A stretch of DNA of 64,000 bases from Acinetobacter pittii ATCC 19004 = CIP 70.29 (GCF_000369045.1 NZ_KB849789.1:120576-184575), one strand, 5' to 3'. Numbered from the stretch's first letter, positions 48,430 through 58,694 are shown. The notes: generated by a model from the sequence alone, not told the origin. Translations and numbers: made by a program.

Positions 48430-49353
48430 TTAGAATTTCTTCGAACCGCGGTTAAAACCAGTCGATTTACGTTGATTCCCTGTGTTAACAGGAGCTTCTT
48501 TTTCATCATCACGACGTTGTTGACGTAAGTATCCGCCACGACGTGCTGCCATTGGTTTTTCAGTCATACGATCAGTACGACGTTTTGCCATACCAAATAA
48601 ACCTGTACCTTGACGTGGTTTTAACTCAACCGATTTGGCTAAGTTGTCGATGTCAGTTTTGTCGAGTTCCATCCAACGACCAGTACGTAATTCGCGCGGT
48701 AAAATAACTGTGCCGTAGCGTGTACGTAATAAACGGCTTACTTTAAGATCTTGCGATTCAAAAATACGACGTACTTCGCGGTTACGACCTTCTTTTACTA
48801 CAACTTGGTACCAGCGGTTAATACCTTCACCACCAATTTCAGAGAATGATTCGAATTTGGCAGGGCCATCTTCGAGCTCTACTCCATTAACCATGTTTTG
48901 GCGTAGTTTTGGCGTTACTTCACCCATTACTCGAACAGCATATTCACGTTCGATTTCATTAGATGGGTGCATTAAGCGGTTAGCAAGTTCACCATCATTT
49001 GTGAATAGTAATAAACCAGTACTGTTAATATCCAGACGACCTACCATTACCCAGCGGTCATTGGCAATTTGTGGTAAATGATCAAATACGGTTGGGCGTT
49101 TTTCAGGATCATTACGTGAACAGATTTCACCCTCAGGTTTATAATAAATCAGTACGCGACGACGAATTTCGTCTTCAATCTGAAACTGAACTTTACGGCC
49201 ATCAATGCGTAATTCATCGCCTGGTTCAATGCGCTCACCCACTTGGGCAACACGACCGTTTACACTCACGCGTCCTGCGGCAATAACCTCTTCCATATAT
49301 CGGCGGGAACCTAATCCGATTCGCGCTAATACTTTTTGCAATTTTTCACTCAT
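48430..49353 (-). CDS. rluB: 23S rRNA pseudouridine(2605) synthase RluB
   Basis: Isomerises U2605 of 23S rRNA. 307 residues: N-terminal S4 RNA-binding domain (KLQKVLARIGLGSRRYMEE, about 4-60), then the RsuA-family catalytic domain with the aspartate in VGRLDINSTGLLLFTNDG and GRNREVRRIFE. A basic, Arg/Gly-rich tail (about 245-307) ends the protein. Among RsuA-family members, length and tail fit RluB best. It lies 41 bases downstream of scpB, a common arrangement. Confidence 0.92.
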   Translation of the reverse strand: MSEKLQKVLARIGLGSRRYMEEVIAAGRVSVNGRVAQVGERIEPGDELRIDGRKVQFQIEDEIRRRVLIYYKPEGEICSRNDPEKRPTVFDHLPQIANDRWVMVGRLDINSTGLLLFTNDGELANRLMHPSNEIEREYAVRVMGEVTPKLRQNMVNGVELEDGPAKFESFSEIGGEGINRWYQVVVKEGRNREVRRIFESQDLKVSRLLRTRYGTVILPRELRTGRWMELDKTDIDNLAKSVELKPRQGTGLFGMAKRRTDRMTEKPMAARRGGYLRQQRRDDEKEAPVNTGNQRKSTGFNRGSKKF

Positions 49354-49394
49354 GACAGCACAACCTTAGACATAATGATCAACAGTCCACCTCT

Positions 49395-49991
49395 TTATGA
49401 TTTCGGTGCATTTGCATCGAGAGCCATAAAGGCTTCCTTGGCGTTCTGTAGGGGAGGCAATTGGCCTAGAGAGGCTAGACCAAAAGCATTCAGAAACTGA
49501 GGCGTTGTAATTAGCAACGCAGGTCTTCCGGGTAAATCTCTAAAACCGGCTTCTTTAATCCAGTTCCAGTCAAATAGTGTTCTAAGAATCTGACTATTAT
49601 TAGATACACCACGAATTTGTTCAATATCAGCTCGGGTAACCGGTTGATGATAAGCAATGACAGCCAGGGTTTCTAGTAATGAAGGCGACAGTTTTGTTGG
49701 TCGCTCTGGCCAAATTTGCGCAATAATACTACGATATTTAGATCTTACCTGAAAGCGAAACCCTTGTGCTGTTTCAATCAGCTCAATAGATCGACCATGT
49801 TGTAATAGCGCGAGCTGTTGCAAGAGCTGACGAAGCTGTTGTTTATTATATTGATTGTTAAATGCTTCTTTTAAGCGGGCAATTGAAACAGGCGCTTCAC
49901 TGGCAAAGATAATTGCTTCAAGTTGTAATAAGACTTCATGATGTATGTCAGCTAATGACAAATCACTATTATTTTGTTCAAAACTACTCAT
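49395..49991 (-). CDS. scpB: SMC-Scp complex subunit ScpB
   Basis: The kite subunit of bacterial condensin. 198 residues with two winged-helix domains (EAIIFASEAPVSIARLKEAF at the start; LSPSLLETLAVIAYHQPVTRADIEQIRGV in the second). The start overlaps the scpA stop by four bases, so ScpA and ScpB are translated together. Their SMC partner is encoded at 32.2-35.6 kb. Confidence 0.95.
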   Translation of the reverse strand: MSSFEQNNSDLSLADIHHEVLLQLEAIIFASEAPVSIARLKEAFNNQYNKQQLRQLLQQLALLQHGRSIELIETAQGFRFQVRSKYRSIIAQIWPERPTKLSPSLLETLAVIAYHQPVTRADIEQIRGVSNNSQILRTLFDWNWIKEAGFRDLPGRPALLITTPQFLNAFGLASLGQLPPLQNAKEAFMALDANAPKS

Positions 49992-50779
49992 ATTGAAGAT
50001 CCTTGAATTGCTAACGGGGCTTCAATACCAGTGGCAATAATTTTAATTTTCTGTTGGCGAGTCAATTCTAAAACTGCCATAAAAGTAACAACCATTCCCA
50101 TACGACCTTGCTGGGGATTGAGTAATTCTTTAAAACTTAACACGTCACCAGACTCTAATTTCTCTTCAATATATGCAATACGTTCTTCGAGTAAAACAGG
50201 TTCTTGAGTGACAACATGGGTAATAGGTTCGGGGCGATTAAATACACAGAACAACGCATCATGTAGCGCTGAGATATCGTAACCTTCATAAACAGGAGAG
50301 ATATGCCCTAAGCTTACATTGGCACTAAATGTATCGCGCTCAAGAATTGGCATTTGACCTAAACGCTCAGCTGCTTGCTTAATGCGTAGATAGGTTTCAA
50401 GACGATCAATAAGCTCCTGCTTAGGATCTTTTTCAATACTTATAATTGTAGGTTTTGGTAGAAGTAGGCGAGACTTCAAGTCAGCCAATAAAGCAGCCAT
50501 CACCATATAATCTGCTGTCAACTCGATATTTAAAGATTTCATGCTATCCATATAGGCCAAATATTGAGTCGCTATAGGAGCAATATCGAGTTGAATTAAA
50601 TCGAAACCGTTTTTCTGAATCAGATAAATTAAAAAATCTAATGGACCTTCAAACCGCTCGAGCAAAATCTCAAATGCAGCTGGAGGTATATAGAGATCTT
50701 CTGGAATTTTGTCATGCCACTCATCTAAAACACGGATGTGTGGAGCGTCTTCCATGGATTGATGAAGTGATTGATTCAT
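49988..50779 (-). CDS. scpA: SMC-Scp complex kleisin subunit ScpA
   Basis: The kleisin that closes the SMC ring. 263 residues. The N-terminal SMC-neck-binding motif is in FEGPLDFLIYLIQKNGFDL (about 44-62), a helical linker follows, and the C-terminal winged helix (VTFMAVLELTRQQKIKI) binds the SMC head. First gene of scpA-scpB-rluB. Confidence 0.95.
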   Translation of the reverse strand: MNQSLHQSMEDAPHIRVLDEWHDKIPEDLYIPPAAFEILLERFEGPLDFLIYLIQKNGFDLIQLDIAPIATQYLAYMDSMKSLNIELTADYMVMAALLADLKSRLLLPKPTIISIEKDPKQELIDRLETYLRIKQAAERLGQMPILERDTFSANVSLGHISPVYEGYDISALHDALFCVFNRPEPITHVVTQEPVLLEERIAYIEEKLESGDVLSFKELLNPQQGRMGMVVTFMAVLELTRQQKIKIIATGIEAPLAIQGSSI

Positions 50780-51002
50780 TACGATTATAAGCCACGCGAA
50801 TTTTCAAAAGCATGAGACTTGTTATTCAAGTCCTAGACAGCTGTAAGTAGAAGAACAGCAGATAGTGAAAATCATTCTAAATGAATTGTGTCTTTTAATA
50901 AATTACTTAACGACTAAAGTGTAAAAAAAATCCAAAATAAATAAAGAGTATTTTTTTGAGTGATAATACTTTTTTTTAAACTATTGGTAAAAAAGTAAGT
51001 GC

Positions 51003-51620
51003 TTATTCAAAAGCACTTACATCGCCAACACCACGGCGGATAATTTCAGGATGTTCGCCCGATAAATCAACGATACTTGTACTGGTCAAGGTACCAAAAC
51101 CTCCGTCAATAAATACATCAATTCGTTTATCTAACTGATTTTCAATATCGTAAGGATCATCTAGAGGGTCTTCTTGCCCTGGTAAAATTAATGTACTGGT
51201 GAGTAGAGGTTCGCCAAGCTCCTGTAATAAAGCCTGACAAATTGGATTACTCGGAATACGTAAGCCAATCGTTTTCTTTTTAGGGTGCATCAATCTACGA
51301 GGAACTTCACTTGTTGCAGGTAAAATGAATGTAGTAATAGCTGGTGTATTTGCTTTCAATAAACGATATGTCGCATTATCAACTTTTGCATAAGTTGCAA
51401 TATCAGATAAGTCACAGCACATAATGGCATATTGATGTTTAGGCCCTAAGCCACGAATCTGTGCAATACGTTCCATGGCATTTTTATTACCGATTTGACA
51501 CCCAATTGCATAGGCAGCATCGGTAGGGTAGACCACAACATCTCCTGCTCGGATACGTTCAACCGCTTGGGCAATGAGGCGTTGCTGTGGATTTTCAGGA
51601 TGTACATGTAAATGCATCAT
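51003..51620 (-). CDS. YrdC/YciO-family L-threonylcarbamoyladenylate synthase-like protein
   Basis: A 205-residue Sua5/YciO/YrdC-domain protein. It has the nucleotide-binding YPTDAAYAIGCQIGN, KKTIGLRIPSNPICQAL and ILPGQEDPLDDP. YrdC proteins make threonylcarbamoyl-AMP for the t6A37 tRNA modification. The YciO branch, which this resembles in length and C-terminal pattern, has weak or uncertain activity. Whether it is the genome's main TsaC cannot be decided here. Confidence 0.85.
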   Translation of the reverse strand: MMHLHVHPENPQQRLIAQAVERIRAGDVVVYPTDAAYAIGCQIGNKNAMERIAQIRGLGPKHQYAIMCCDLSDIATYAKVDNATYRLLKANTPAITTFILPATSEVPRRLMHPKKKTIGLRIPSNPICQALLQELGEPLLTSTLILPGQEDPLDDPYDIENQLDKRIDVFIDGGFGTLTSTSIVDLSGEHPEIIRRGVGDVSAFE

Positions 51621-51710
51621 ATTTTAGAGACTCCATCACGCCAGTGTTAAAAATAATTATTAGGCTTTTTAAATGGCCTAGGCAAGCAATTAACGTAGCT
51701 TTTTTGTCAA

Positions 51711-52373
51711 TTAATCAAGGAGTTCACGTTTAAATTCATTTAATTGTAAAGGTGTACCCGAACGTGTACATTGGCAAATAAAACCAATAAATGCTGCTGC
51801 ATCACGTGGCAACTTAGCTTCACCCGAAAAGTAACGTTGCACTTGAGCATAAACGTTATCTTTAAATAGTTTGCCATCACCGCTATCACCTGTAAGGTTA
51901 TCGAGTGAAACTCTAAATTTTCGGCCAAAAGATTGCGCAAATAACCATTCAATTGCTTGTGGCTTAATTTCTACTTGTTCAAATAAACTTTGCTGTTCTT
52001 GGGTGCGACCATCAGGTGCATACCAATAACCTAAATCTGGTAATAGACGTCTTTTTTCACCTGCAATAGACCAGTGACTAATTTCATGCAAAGCACTATT
52101 AAAGAAACCGTGAGCAAATTGGATCTTGGCTGGTTCTTTATTTGTCGCTGGAAAATATTCAGGTTCAAAATCACCACGAACTAATGTCACATTATGGTGG
52201 GAAAACCAGTGATTAAAGTGTAAAATAAGCCAATCAACTTGCTCAGACTCCGATTTTGAGCTTGACCATGGTGAGAGTTGCACTAGGTCAGGTACAAGAG
52301 TGTTCTGATGAGTTGAATGGGTGCAAACGAGTAATGAAGTGTTAACTTCAGGTTGCGGCTGCAACAGGTGCAT
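51711..52373 (-). CDS. epmC: Elongation factor P hydroxylase
   Basis: A 220-residue YfcM/EpmC-family protein. In E. coli it hydroxylates the beta-lysyl-lysine of EF-P. Diagnostic are the metal-binding histidines in FNSALHEISHW, then GEKRRLLPDLGYWYAPDGRT and VEIKPQAIEWLF. EpmA, EpmB and EF-P are not in this window. Divergent from yceD with a 96-base promoter region. Confidence 0.9.
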   Translation of the reverse strand: MHLLQPQPEVNTSLLVCTHSTHQNTLVPDLVQLSPWSSSKSESEQVDWLILHFNHWFSHHNVTLVRGDFEPEYFPATNKEPAKIQFAHGFFNSALHEISHWSIAGEKRRLLPDLGYWYAPDGRTQEQQSLFEQVEIKPQAIEWLFAQSFGRKFRVSLDNLTGDSGDGKLFKDNVYAQVQRYFSGEAKLPRDAAAFIGFICQCTRSGTPLQLNEFKRELLD

Positions 52374-52427
52374 TGCTTAATTTACCCCGAGTTCTGTCTA
52401 AAGAAGTGCAAAATTGTATCTTAATCT

Positions 52428-52456
52428 TTGACAGAGTACCGATGAATTTGTAGAAT
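52428..52456 (+). promoter_or_regulatory. Strong sigma70 promoter of yceD-rpmF
   Basis: Consensus TTGACA, a 17-base spacer, and TAGAAT (one mismatch). It ends 13 bases before the yceD ATG. Confidence 0.8.
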
Positions 52457-52469
52457 TGCCGCCTTAATT

Positions 52470-53030
52470 ATGTCAGCAAATACCTTTCCGGCACAGATTG
52501 AGCCGTTTAAATGGGCTGAACAAGGCTTTACATGGTCAGGTCAACTGCCCTTGTCTCGCTTTGCTCGTATCGCTCGTGAAGCTGTTGGATCAATTGATAA
52601 CCAATTGATCAACATAGACTGTAAGCTATCAATGGATGCATATCATCGCATTGTGTGGATGGACGGTCACATGGACACGAAAGTTCCAATGGAGTGCCAA
52701 CGTTGTTTGGAACCTGTTGAAATGCCTCTTGTCTTGGACTTCCATATTGCATTAGTGGATGATGAGTCACTGATAGAGCGCTTGGATGAGGATGCTGATT
52801 TCATCGTTTTAGGTGAAAGTGAGTCTTCGACGAAAGGCGATTATGATACGCCTGCCTCGATTAACTTACTCGCATTACTAGAAGATGAACTGTTATTGTT
52901 GATGCCTTTATCTCCCAAGCATGATGCTTGTGAACATAAACATCAACCTACCATTCAGAATGTTGTCGAAGAAAAACGGGATAATCCGTTTGATGTTTTG
53001 GCAGGTTTGAAGGGTAAACTTAACTCATAA
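52470..53030 (+). CDS. yceD: YceD/DUF177-family 23S rRNA accumulation protein
   Basis: A 186-residue YceD-family protein, encoded upstream of rpmF as in most Proteobacteria and linked to 23S rRNA processing or accumulation. It carries the family's CxxC segment (PMECQRCLEPVEMPL) and the acidic middle region (EDADFIVLGESES). The C-terminal CEHKHQ and NPFDVLAGLKGKL are typical. Confidence 0.92.
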   Translation: MSANTFPAQIEPFKWAEQGFTWSGQLPLSRFARIAREAVGSIDNQLINIDCKLSMDAYHRIVWMDGHMDTKVPMECQRCLEPVEMPLVLDFHIALVDDESLIERLDEDADFIVLGESESSTKGDYDTPASINLLALLEDELLLLMPLSPKHDACEHKHQPTIQNVVEEKRDNPFDVLAGLKGKLNS

Positions 53031-53104
53031 TTTGTGTTATAATTGTGAGATAAGACAACTGAATTTGTTCTGATCCATTTTTTCGATCTTTGTAAGGAGC
53101 CATC

Positions 53105-53290
53105 ATGGCCGTTCAGCAAAACCGTAAAAGTCGCTCTCGCCGTGACATGCGCCGTTCACATGACGCTTTAACCGAGAATGCATTAACAGTAGACCAAGCA
53201 ACTGGTGAAACTCATCGTCGTCACCACGTGACTAAAGACGGTTTCTACCGTGGTCGTCAATTATTCGCTAAAGCAGCTGATGCTGAATAA
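53105..53290 (+). CDS. rpmF: 50S ribosomal protein L32
   Basis: A 61-residue basic ribosomal protein ([20 protein letters not shown]), without the zinc-cysteine pairs of the C+ form. AAGGAG precedes the ATG. Expressed with yceD; a strong terminator follows. Confidence 0.97.
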
Positions 53291-53334
53291 TTGCATGATA
53301 TGCATTAAGCGTGATGCTTAAGTATAGAAAAAAT

Positions 53335-53357
53335 GGGAGCGAAAGCTCCCTTTTTTT
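53335..53357 (+). terminator. Terminator after rpmF
   Basis: GGGAGC-GAAA-GCTCCC tetraloop hairpin with seven T. Confidence 0.93.
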
Positions 53358-53441
53358 GTTGTTTTTCGCAATTATAAATATATAAATAACATGTTAAATT
53401 TCCGCTCCAGAAATGAGTGAAAACCCAAAAAAGGATTTCTT

Positions 53442-54428
53442 ATGTCTGCTAAACGTCTTGAACAAGTAGCTTTAGCCACAAAAACTGCATTTGTGTTTCC
53501 TGGTCAAGGTTCACAAAAAGTCGGTATGCTTGCTGAACTAGCAGAACAGTTTAGTGGGGTCGGGCAAACTTTTGCAGAAGCTTCAGATGCTCTTGGATTT
53601 GATCTTTGGCATATTGCGCAAAGTGGCGAAGGTCTCGACCAAACAGAAAATACCCAACCTGTGTTATTAACTGCCAGTATCGCTTTATGGCGTGTATGGC
53701 TTGATTTAGGTGGTCTGGCACCTAAATACCTTGCAGGACATTCACTAGGTGAATACAGTGCATTGGTAGCTGCAGGCTCTATGAGCTTGGCGGATGCAGT
53801 TAAATTAGTTAACTTGCGTGGCAAGCTCATGCAAAGTGCTGTACCTCAGGGTCAAGGGGCTATGGCTGCAATCCTTGGTTTGGCTGATGAAAAAGTAGTT
53901 GAACTTTGTCAAACCGTGAGTGCGTCAGGTGAAGGTTCTGTAGAAGCTGCAAACTATAATTCACAAGGTCAAGTTGTGATTGCAGGAAGTACAGCTTCTG
54001 TACAAGAAGTTATGGCTTTGGCAAAAGAGCAGTCAGCTAAAGCAATTGCTTTACCAGTGTCAGTTCCTTCTCATTGTTCGCTGATGAAACCTGCCGCTGA
54101 GAAATTTGCAGAAGCTTTGGAACAAACTGCCATTGAGCTACCTACCATTCCTGTAATACAAAATGTCAACGCGGGAATAGCTACCGATGTTGCTCAATTG
54201 CGTCAGGCATTAACTGCACAATTGTACCAATCAGTACAATGGACACGTACCATGCAGTCTCTACAAGACCAAGGTATTCAATACATTGTTGAGTGTGGTC
54301 CAGGTACAGTATTGAGTAACCTCGCAAAGCGTTTACCAAATATTGAAAAAGCTTTTTCTATTGATAGTAAGAGCAAAATGGAAGATGCCCTAAATGCTGT
54401 TTTAGTGGCAGAAGGAAAAATTGCATGA
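53442..54428 (+). CDS. fabD: Malonyl-CoA-ACP transacylase
   Basis: Moves malonyl from CoA to ACP for fatty-acid elongation. 328 residues. The N-terminal FVFPGQGSQKVGM is present, the serine nucleophile is in LAGHSLGEYSALVA (near residue 105), and the catalytic His is in VSVPSHCSLM. There are about 12 extra residues before the core. It overlaps fabG by four bases (ATGA). Confidence 0.96.
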   Translation: MSAKRLEQVALATKTAFVFPGQGSQKVGMLAELAEQFSGVGQTFAEASDALGFDLWHIAQSGEGLDQTENTQPVLLTASIALWRVWLDLGGLAPKYLAGHSLGEYSALVAAGSMSLADAVKLVNLRGKLMQSAVPQGQGAMAAILGLADEKVVELCQTVSASGEGSVEAANYNSQGQVVIAGSTASVQEVMALAKEQSAKAIALPVSVPSHCSLMKPAAEKFAEALEQTAIELPTIPVIQNVNAGIATDVAQLRQALTAQLYQSVQWTRTMQSLQDQGIQYIVECGPGTVLSNLAKRLPNIEKAFSIDSKSKMEDALNAVLVAEGKIA

Positions 54429-55159
54429 CACAAGAACGCAAAGTTGCATTAGTGACGGGCGCGAGTCGGGGTATTGGCTCTGCCATTGCCCAGCAACTTA
54501 TTCAAGACGGTTATTTTGTTGTAGGTACTGCGACTTCTGAATCTGGTGCACAAAAGTTAAGTGATAGCTTTGGTGAACAAGGTGCAGGTTTGGCACTCGA
54601 CGTGCGTAATCTCGATGAGATTGAAGCAGTCGTTTCTCATATTGAACAGAACTATGGTCCTGTACTTGTTCTAGTTAACAATGCAGGTATTACGAAAGAC
54701 AATTTGTTGCTTCGTATGTCTGAAGATGATTGGGATGACATTCTCAACATTCACCTTAAAGCAGTTTATCGTTTATCTAAACGTGTGCTTAAGGGTATGA
54801 CGAAGGCACGTTTTGGTCGAATTATTAATATCAGTTCTGTTGTAGCTCACTTTGCAAACCCAGGCCAAGCGAACTATTCTGCTGCTAAAGCAGGTATTGA
54901 AGCATTCAGCCGTAGCCTTGCAAAAGAGATGGGTAGCCGCCAAATTACTGTAAACAGTGTGGCGCCAGGCTTTATTGCAACAGAAATGACGGATGCACTT
55001 AGTGAAGACATTCGCAAAAAAATGAGTGATCAAGTGGCTTTAAATCGATTAGGTGAGCCACAAGATATCGCAAATGCGGTGAGTTTCCTTGCAAGTGATA
55101 AAGCAGGTTACATTACCGGTACGGTATTACATGTAAATGGTGGTTTATACATGGCCTAA
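54425..55159 (+). CDS. fabG: 3-oxoacyl-ACP reductase
   Basis: NADPH-dependent reduction of beta-ketoacyl-ACP. A 244-residue short-chain dehydrogenase: TGASRGIGSAIA (about 12-23), NNAG, the catalytic Ser in NISSVVAHF, and YSAAKAG. It is complete and coupled to fabD. Confidence 0.97.
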   Translation: MTQERKVALVTGASRGIGSAIAQQLIQDGYFVVGTATSESGAQKLSDSFGEQGAGLALDVRNLDEIEAVVSHIEQNYGPVLVLVNNAGITKDNLLLRMSEDDWDDILNIHLKAVYRLSKRVLKGMTKARFGRIINISSVVAHFANPGQANYSAAKAGIEAFSRSLAKEMGSRQITVNSVAPGFIATEMTDALSEDIRKKMSDQVALNRLGEPQDIANAVSFLASDKAGYITGTVLHVNGGLYMA

Positions 55160-55243
55160 CGCCGATGTATAAACTTTTAAAAATTTTTATATTCAATTAA
55201 ACTAGTGGCAAATTAAACGCCACAAGCAATGAGGAGAATTCCT

Positions 55244-55480
55244 GTGAGCGATATCGAACAACGCGTTAAACAAGCGGTTGCAGAACAACTTGGTCTTAAA
55301 GCTGAAGAGATTAAAAACGAAGCATCTTTTATGGATGACTTAGGTGCTGACTCTTTAGATTTAGTTGAACTTGTTATGTCTTTCGAAAACGACTTCGACA
55401 TCACTATCCCTGATGAAGATTCTAACGAAATCACTACAGTTCAATCTGCAATTGACTATGTAACTAAAAAACTTGGTTAA
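55244..55480 (+). CDS. acpP: Acyl carrier protein
   Basis: A 78-residue acidic carrier, [17 protein letters not shown], with the phosphopantetheine Ser37 in [13 protein letters not shown]. The start is GTG at 55244, after the ribosome-binding site GAGGAG. An in-frame ATG at 55229 overlaps that ribosome-binding site and is rejected. The 84-base gap after fabG may carry a separate promoter, as in other bacteria. Confidence 0.97.
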   Translation: MSDIEQRVKQAVAEQLGLKAEEIKNEASFMDDLGADSLDLVELVMSFENDFDITIPDEDSNEITTVQSAIDYVTKKLG

Positions 55481-55503
55481 TTCGCATATTGCTGAATAAA
55501 AAG

Positions 55504-55530
55504 AAGGCCACCGCAAGGTGGCTTTTTTTA
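55504..55530 (+). terminator. Terminator after acpP
   Basis: GCCACC-GCAA-GGTGGC tetraloop stem with a run of T. Confidence 0.92.
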
Positions 55531-55666
55531 TTTTAGAAAAAATTTAAGAGATACATATTTTTACAAGATCAACCTCAATTGATAGCAGAGGTATAACTTT
55601 TTTGAAGTATAACAATAAAGGTCAGTTTAATGACTTTACTATAAACAATAATATGAGGACTAAAAG

Positions 55667-56140
55667 ATGGGTCTTTTTGATTTTGTAAAAGGTATTGGCA
55701 AGAAAAATACCGCACCAGCAGAACCACAACCAGCTCCAGCAACACCAGCAGAACCTTCTGCACAAGAAGTTGCAAATAAATTATTAGGTTTAATTAAAAG
55801 TTTGGGCTTAGGGGTAGAAGGCTTATCTGTAACCTATAACGGTACTACTGATACCGCAATTATTAAAGGGCAGGTAAAAAGCCAAGCAGATAAAGAGAAA
55901 ATTATTCTTATTGTTGGAAACATTGATCATGTGGCTCAAGTAGATGACCAGATGACAGTGGCAACTCCTGAACCAGAAAGTAAATTTTATACAGTGAAAT
56001 CTGGTGACAACCTTTCAAAAATTGCGAAAGAAGTTTACGGTGATGCAAATCAATATCCAAAAATCTTTGAAGCAAATAAACCAATGTTAAAAGATCCTGA
56101 TGAGATTTTCCCAGGACAAGTTTTACGTATTCCTCAATAA
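55667..56140 (+). CDS. kbp: BON-LysM protein Kbp-like (potassium-binding)
   Basis: A 157-residue protein. A short basic N-terminus and Pro/Ala/Glu linker (about 15-32) are followed by a BON domain (about 33-105; GLSVTYNGTTDTAIIKGQV) and a LysM domain (about 108-156; FYTVKSGDNLSKIAKEVYG, ending PGQVLRIPQ). This is the arrangement of E. coli Kbp (YgaU), a cytoplasmic K+-binding protein induced by osmotic stress. No signal peptide is present. The Pro/Ala linker is an extension relative to YgaU. Confidence 0.9.
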   Translation: MGLFDFVKGIGKKNTAPAEPQPAPATPAEPSAQEVANKLLGLIKSLGLGVEGLSVTYNGTTDTAIIKGQVKSQADKEKIILIVGNIDHVAQVDDQMTVATPEPESKFYTVKSGDNLSKIAKEVYGDANQYPKIFEANKPMLKDPDEIFPGQVLRIPQ

Positions 56141-56151
56141 TTAAGATTAAT

Positions 56152-56178
56152 AAAAAAGGCGCTTTAAGCGCCTTTTTT
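56152..56178. terminator. Bidirectional terminator between kbp and thiD
   Basis: AAAAAAGGCGCTT and AAGCGCCTTTTTT around a single-base loop centre; both flanking genes end here. Confidence 0.9.
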
Positions 56179-56184
56179 GTGCTT

Positions 56185-56970
<786 letters not shown>

Positions 56971-57049
56971 TTAAATTTACGTTAGTATAAGAGAGTTTGA
57001 TTAAACTCTCGACCAATTGAATTAAATACTTTACTGGGTTAATGATTGA

Positions 57050-57724
57050 ATGGCTATAAAACATATTTTGATTGATTTGGATGGAACCTTAACAGACCCA
57101 AAAGTTGGAATCCATACTTCAATTCGCTATGCAATGGAGAAATTAGGCTATCCATTGGCTGCTGATTTAGATATTGATTGGACAATTGGCCCACCATTAA
57201 AGCCATCACTTGCAAAATTATTAGCTACTCAAGATGATGCTTTAGCTGAACAAGCTTTACTTGCTTATCGCGAGCGTTTTTCGGTGGTTGGCCTGTTCGA
57301 AAATGAAGTGTATCCATCTGTTGCCAAAACGCTTAGCGCTTTAAAAAAAGAAGGATATCGTTTATTTGTCGCAACTGCTAAACCAACGATTTATGCAAAA
57401 CGTATCTTGGATCATTTTGAATTAAGTCAATACTTTGTACATATCTATGGGAGTGAGTTAACGGGTGAGCGGACTAATAAAGCTGACCTTATCCATTATA
57501 TTTTGGAACATGAGCAATTAAACCCAGAAGAGTGTTTAATGGTCGGTGACCGCCAATATGACGTTTTGGGTGCTCGTCATAACGGTATTGAGGCGGTAGC
57601 GGTGACTTATGGTTACGGAACAGCAGAGGAACTTGCTCAAGCACAGCCAAAAGCAATGATTAAGCAGTTTTCTGAGCTTTTGGACTATGTTGAAGAACTG
57701 GCAGCACAAAAGAAAGTTTCTTAA
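57050..57724 (+). CDS. HAD-family phosphatase (Gph-like)
   Basis: A 224-residue HAD hydrolase of the PGP-like subfamily. Motif I is LIDLDGTLTDPKVG (about 7-20), motif II is in LFVATAKPT, the Lys is near NKADL, and motif IV is MVGDRQYDVLGA. The substrate could be phosphoglycolate or another small phosphate ester; it resembles proteins annotated HAD hydrolase or 5'-nucleotidase-like. It is divergent from thiD. Confidence 0.88.
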   Translation: MAIKHILIDLDGTLTDPKVGIHTSIRYAMEKLGYPLAADLDIDWTIGPPLKPSLAKLLATQDDALAEQALLAYRERFSVVGLFENEVYPSVAKTLSALKKEGYRLFVATAKPTIYAKRILDHFELSQYFVHIYGSELTGERTNKADLIHYILEHEQLNPEECLMVGDRQYDVLGARHNGIEAVAVTYGYGTAEELAQAQPKAMIKQFSELLDYVEELAAQKKVS

Positions 57725-57745
57725 ATATTATTAAATTTTAATTTG

Positions 57746-57780
57746 AAGGTTTGGCTTTGATCTAAAGCCAAACCTTTTTT
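57746..57780. terminator. Bidirectional terminator between the HAD gene and ribB
   Basis: AAGGTTTGGCTTT and AAAGCCAAACCTT form a perfect 13-base-pair stem around GATCT, followed by TTTT. Confidence 0.93.
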
Positions 57781-57782
57781 AT

Positions 57783-58442
57783 TTAAATACCGTGTTGCTG
57801 GCGGTATTGAACAAGTTCTTCAATCGTAATCACCGTTAAGTGATGAGTTTGAGCATATGCTAAAACTTGAATGCCCGATGCCATCGTGCCATCTGGATTG
57901 GTTAATTCACATAACACACCAGCAGGTTTTAAACCGGCTAATCTTGCTAGATCAATTGTTCCCTCGGTATGACCTCGACGAGTAAGGACTCCACCATTAC
58001 GTGCACGTAATGGGAAAACGTGACCCGGACGATTTAAGTCACTTGCAACAGCGCCATCTTTAATAGCAGTTTGAATAGTTGTTACACGGTCTTTAGCAGA
58101 AACACCAGTGGTAACGCCTTGAGCTGCCTCAATGGTCACTGTAAAAGCGGTATGAAACTGGCTTGAGTTTTGAGAAACCATTGGAGGGAGTTCTAGATGA
58201 TCTGCTAGCTCTTCTGTAAGGCATAAACATACAATCCCTGAACCATCACGAATCATACGTGCCATTGTTTCTACCGTTAAAGTTTCGGCTGCAACAATTA
58301 AATCTGCTTCATTTTCGCGATCAAAGTCGTCCATAACCAAGACAGGCTTGCCTTGACGGATATCTTCTAATGCTTGTTGAATGCGTTGCTCAGCAGGAGA
58401 GAGGGCTGAGAAAAAAAGTTCTGGTTGAATTAAGCTAGACAT
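57783..58442 (-). CDS. ribB: 3,4-dihydroxy-2-butanone-4-phosphate synthase
   Basis: Makes the four-carbon riboflavin precursor from ribulose-5-phosphate. 219 residues, the stand-alone RibB form without the GTP cyclohydrolase II half. The acidic loop [12 protein letters not shown] (about 38-49) and [16 protein letters not shown] carry the catalytic and metal-binding residues. Expression is expected to be under the FMN riboswitch found immediately upstream. Confidence 0.96.
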   Translation of the reverse strand: MSSLIQPELFFSALSPAEQRIQQALEDIRQGKPVLVMDDFDRENEADLIVAAETLTVETMARMIRDGSGIVCLCLTEELADHLELPPMVSQNSSQFHTAFTVTIEAAQGVTTGVSAKDRVTTIQTAIKDGAVASDLNRPGHVFPLRARNGGVLTRRGHTEGTIDLARLAGLKPAGVLCELTNPDGTMASGIQVLAYAQTHHLTVITIEELVQYRQQHGI

Positions 58443-58530
58443 AATGAAACGCTCTCGTAAAAATACGGTTGAACATTTCAGGACTGATGTAAAAACAGGC
58501 TGGCACTGAAATAAAACGGATTTATCCCAG

Positions 58531-58690
58531 TTCGTCGTCTTCTTTCATCCGGACTATACCGTCGGCTTTGGAGTTTCACCAAATCTGCTCAAATTACACA
58601 ATTTAAGCTCGTGGGCTTGTTAATCTATTTATAAAAATTAACTCTACCACCGGTGGGGAATTACACCCCGCCCTGAAGCGATGGGTTTTA
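58531..58690 (-). ncRNA. FMN riboswitch (RFN element) controlling ribB
   Basis: On the minus strand the conserved RFN blocks appear in order: TTCAGGGCGGGGTGTAATTC, then CCCCACCGGTGG, AGCCCACGAGC, and the 3' block TATAGTCCGGATGAAAGAAG. A TATAAT -10 lies just upstream (58689-58694, minus strand). FMN binding would shut off ribB; the gap to the ribB start (about 90 bases) leaves room for the expression platform. Confidence 0.93.
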
Positions 58691-58694
58691 TTAT

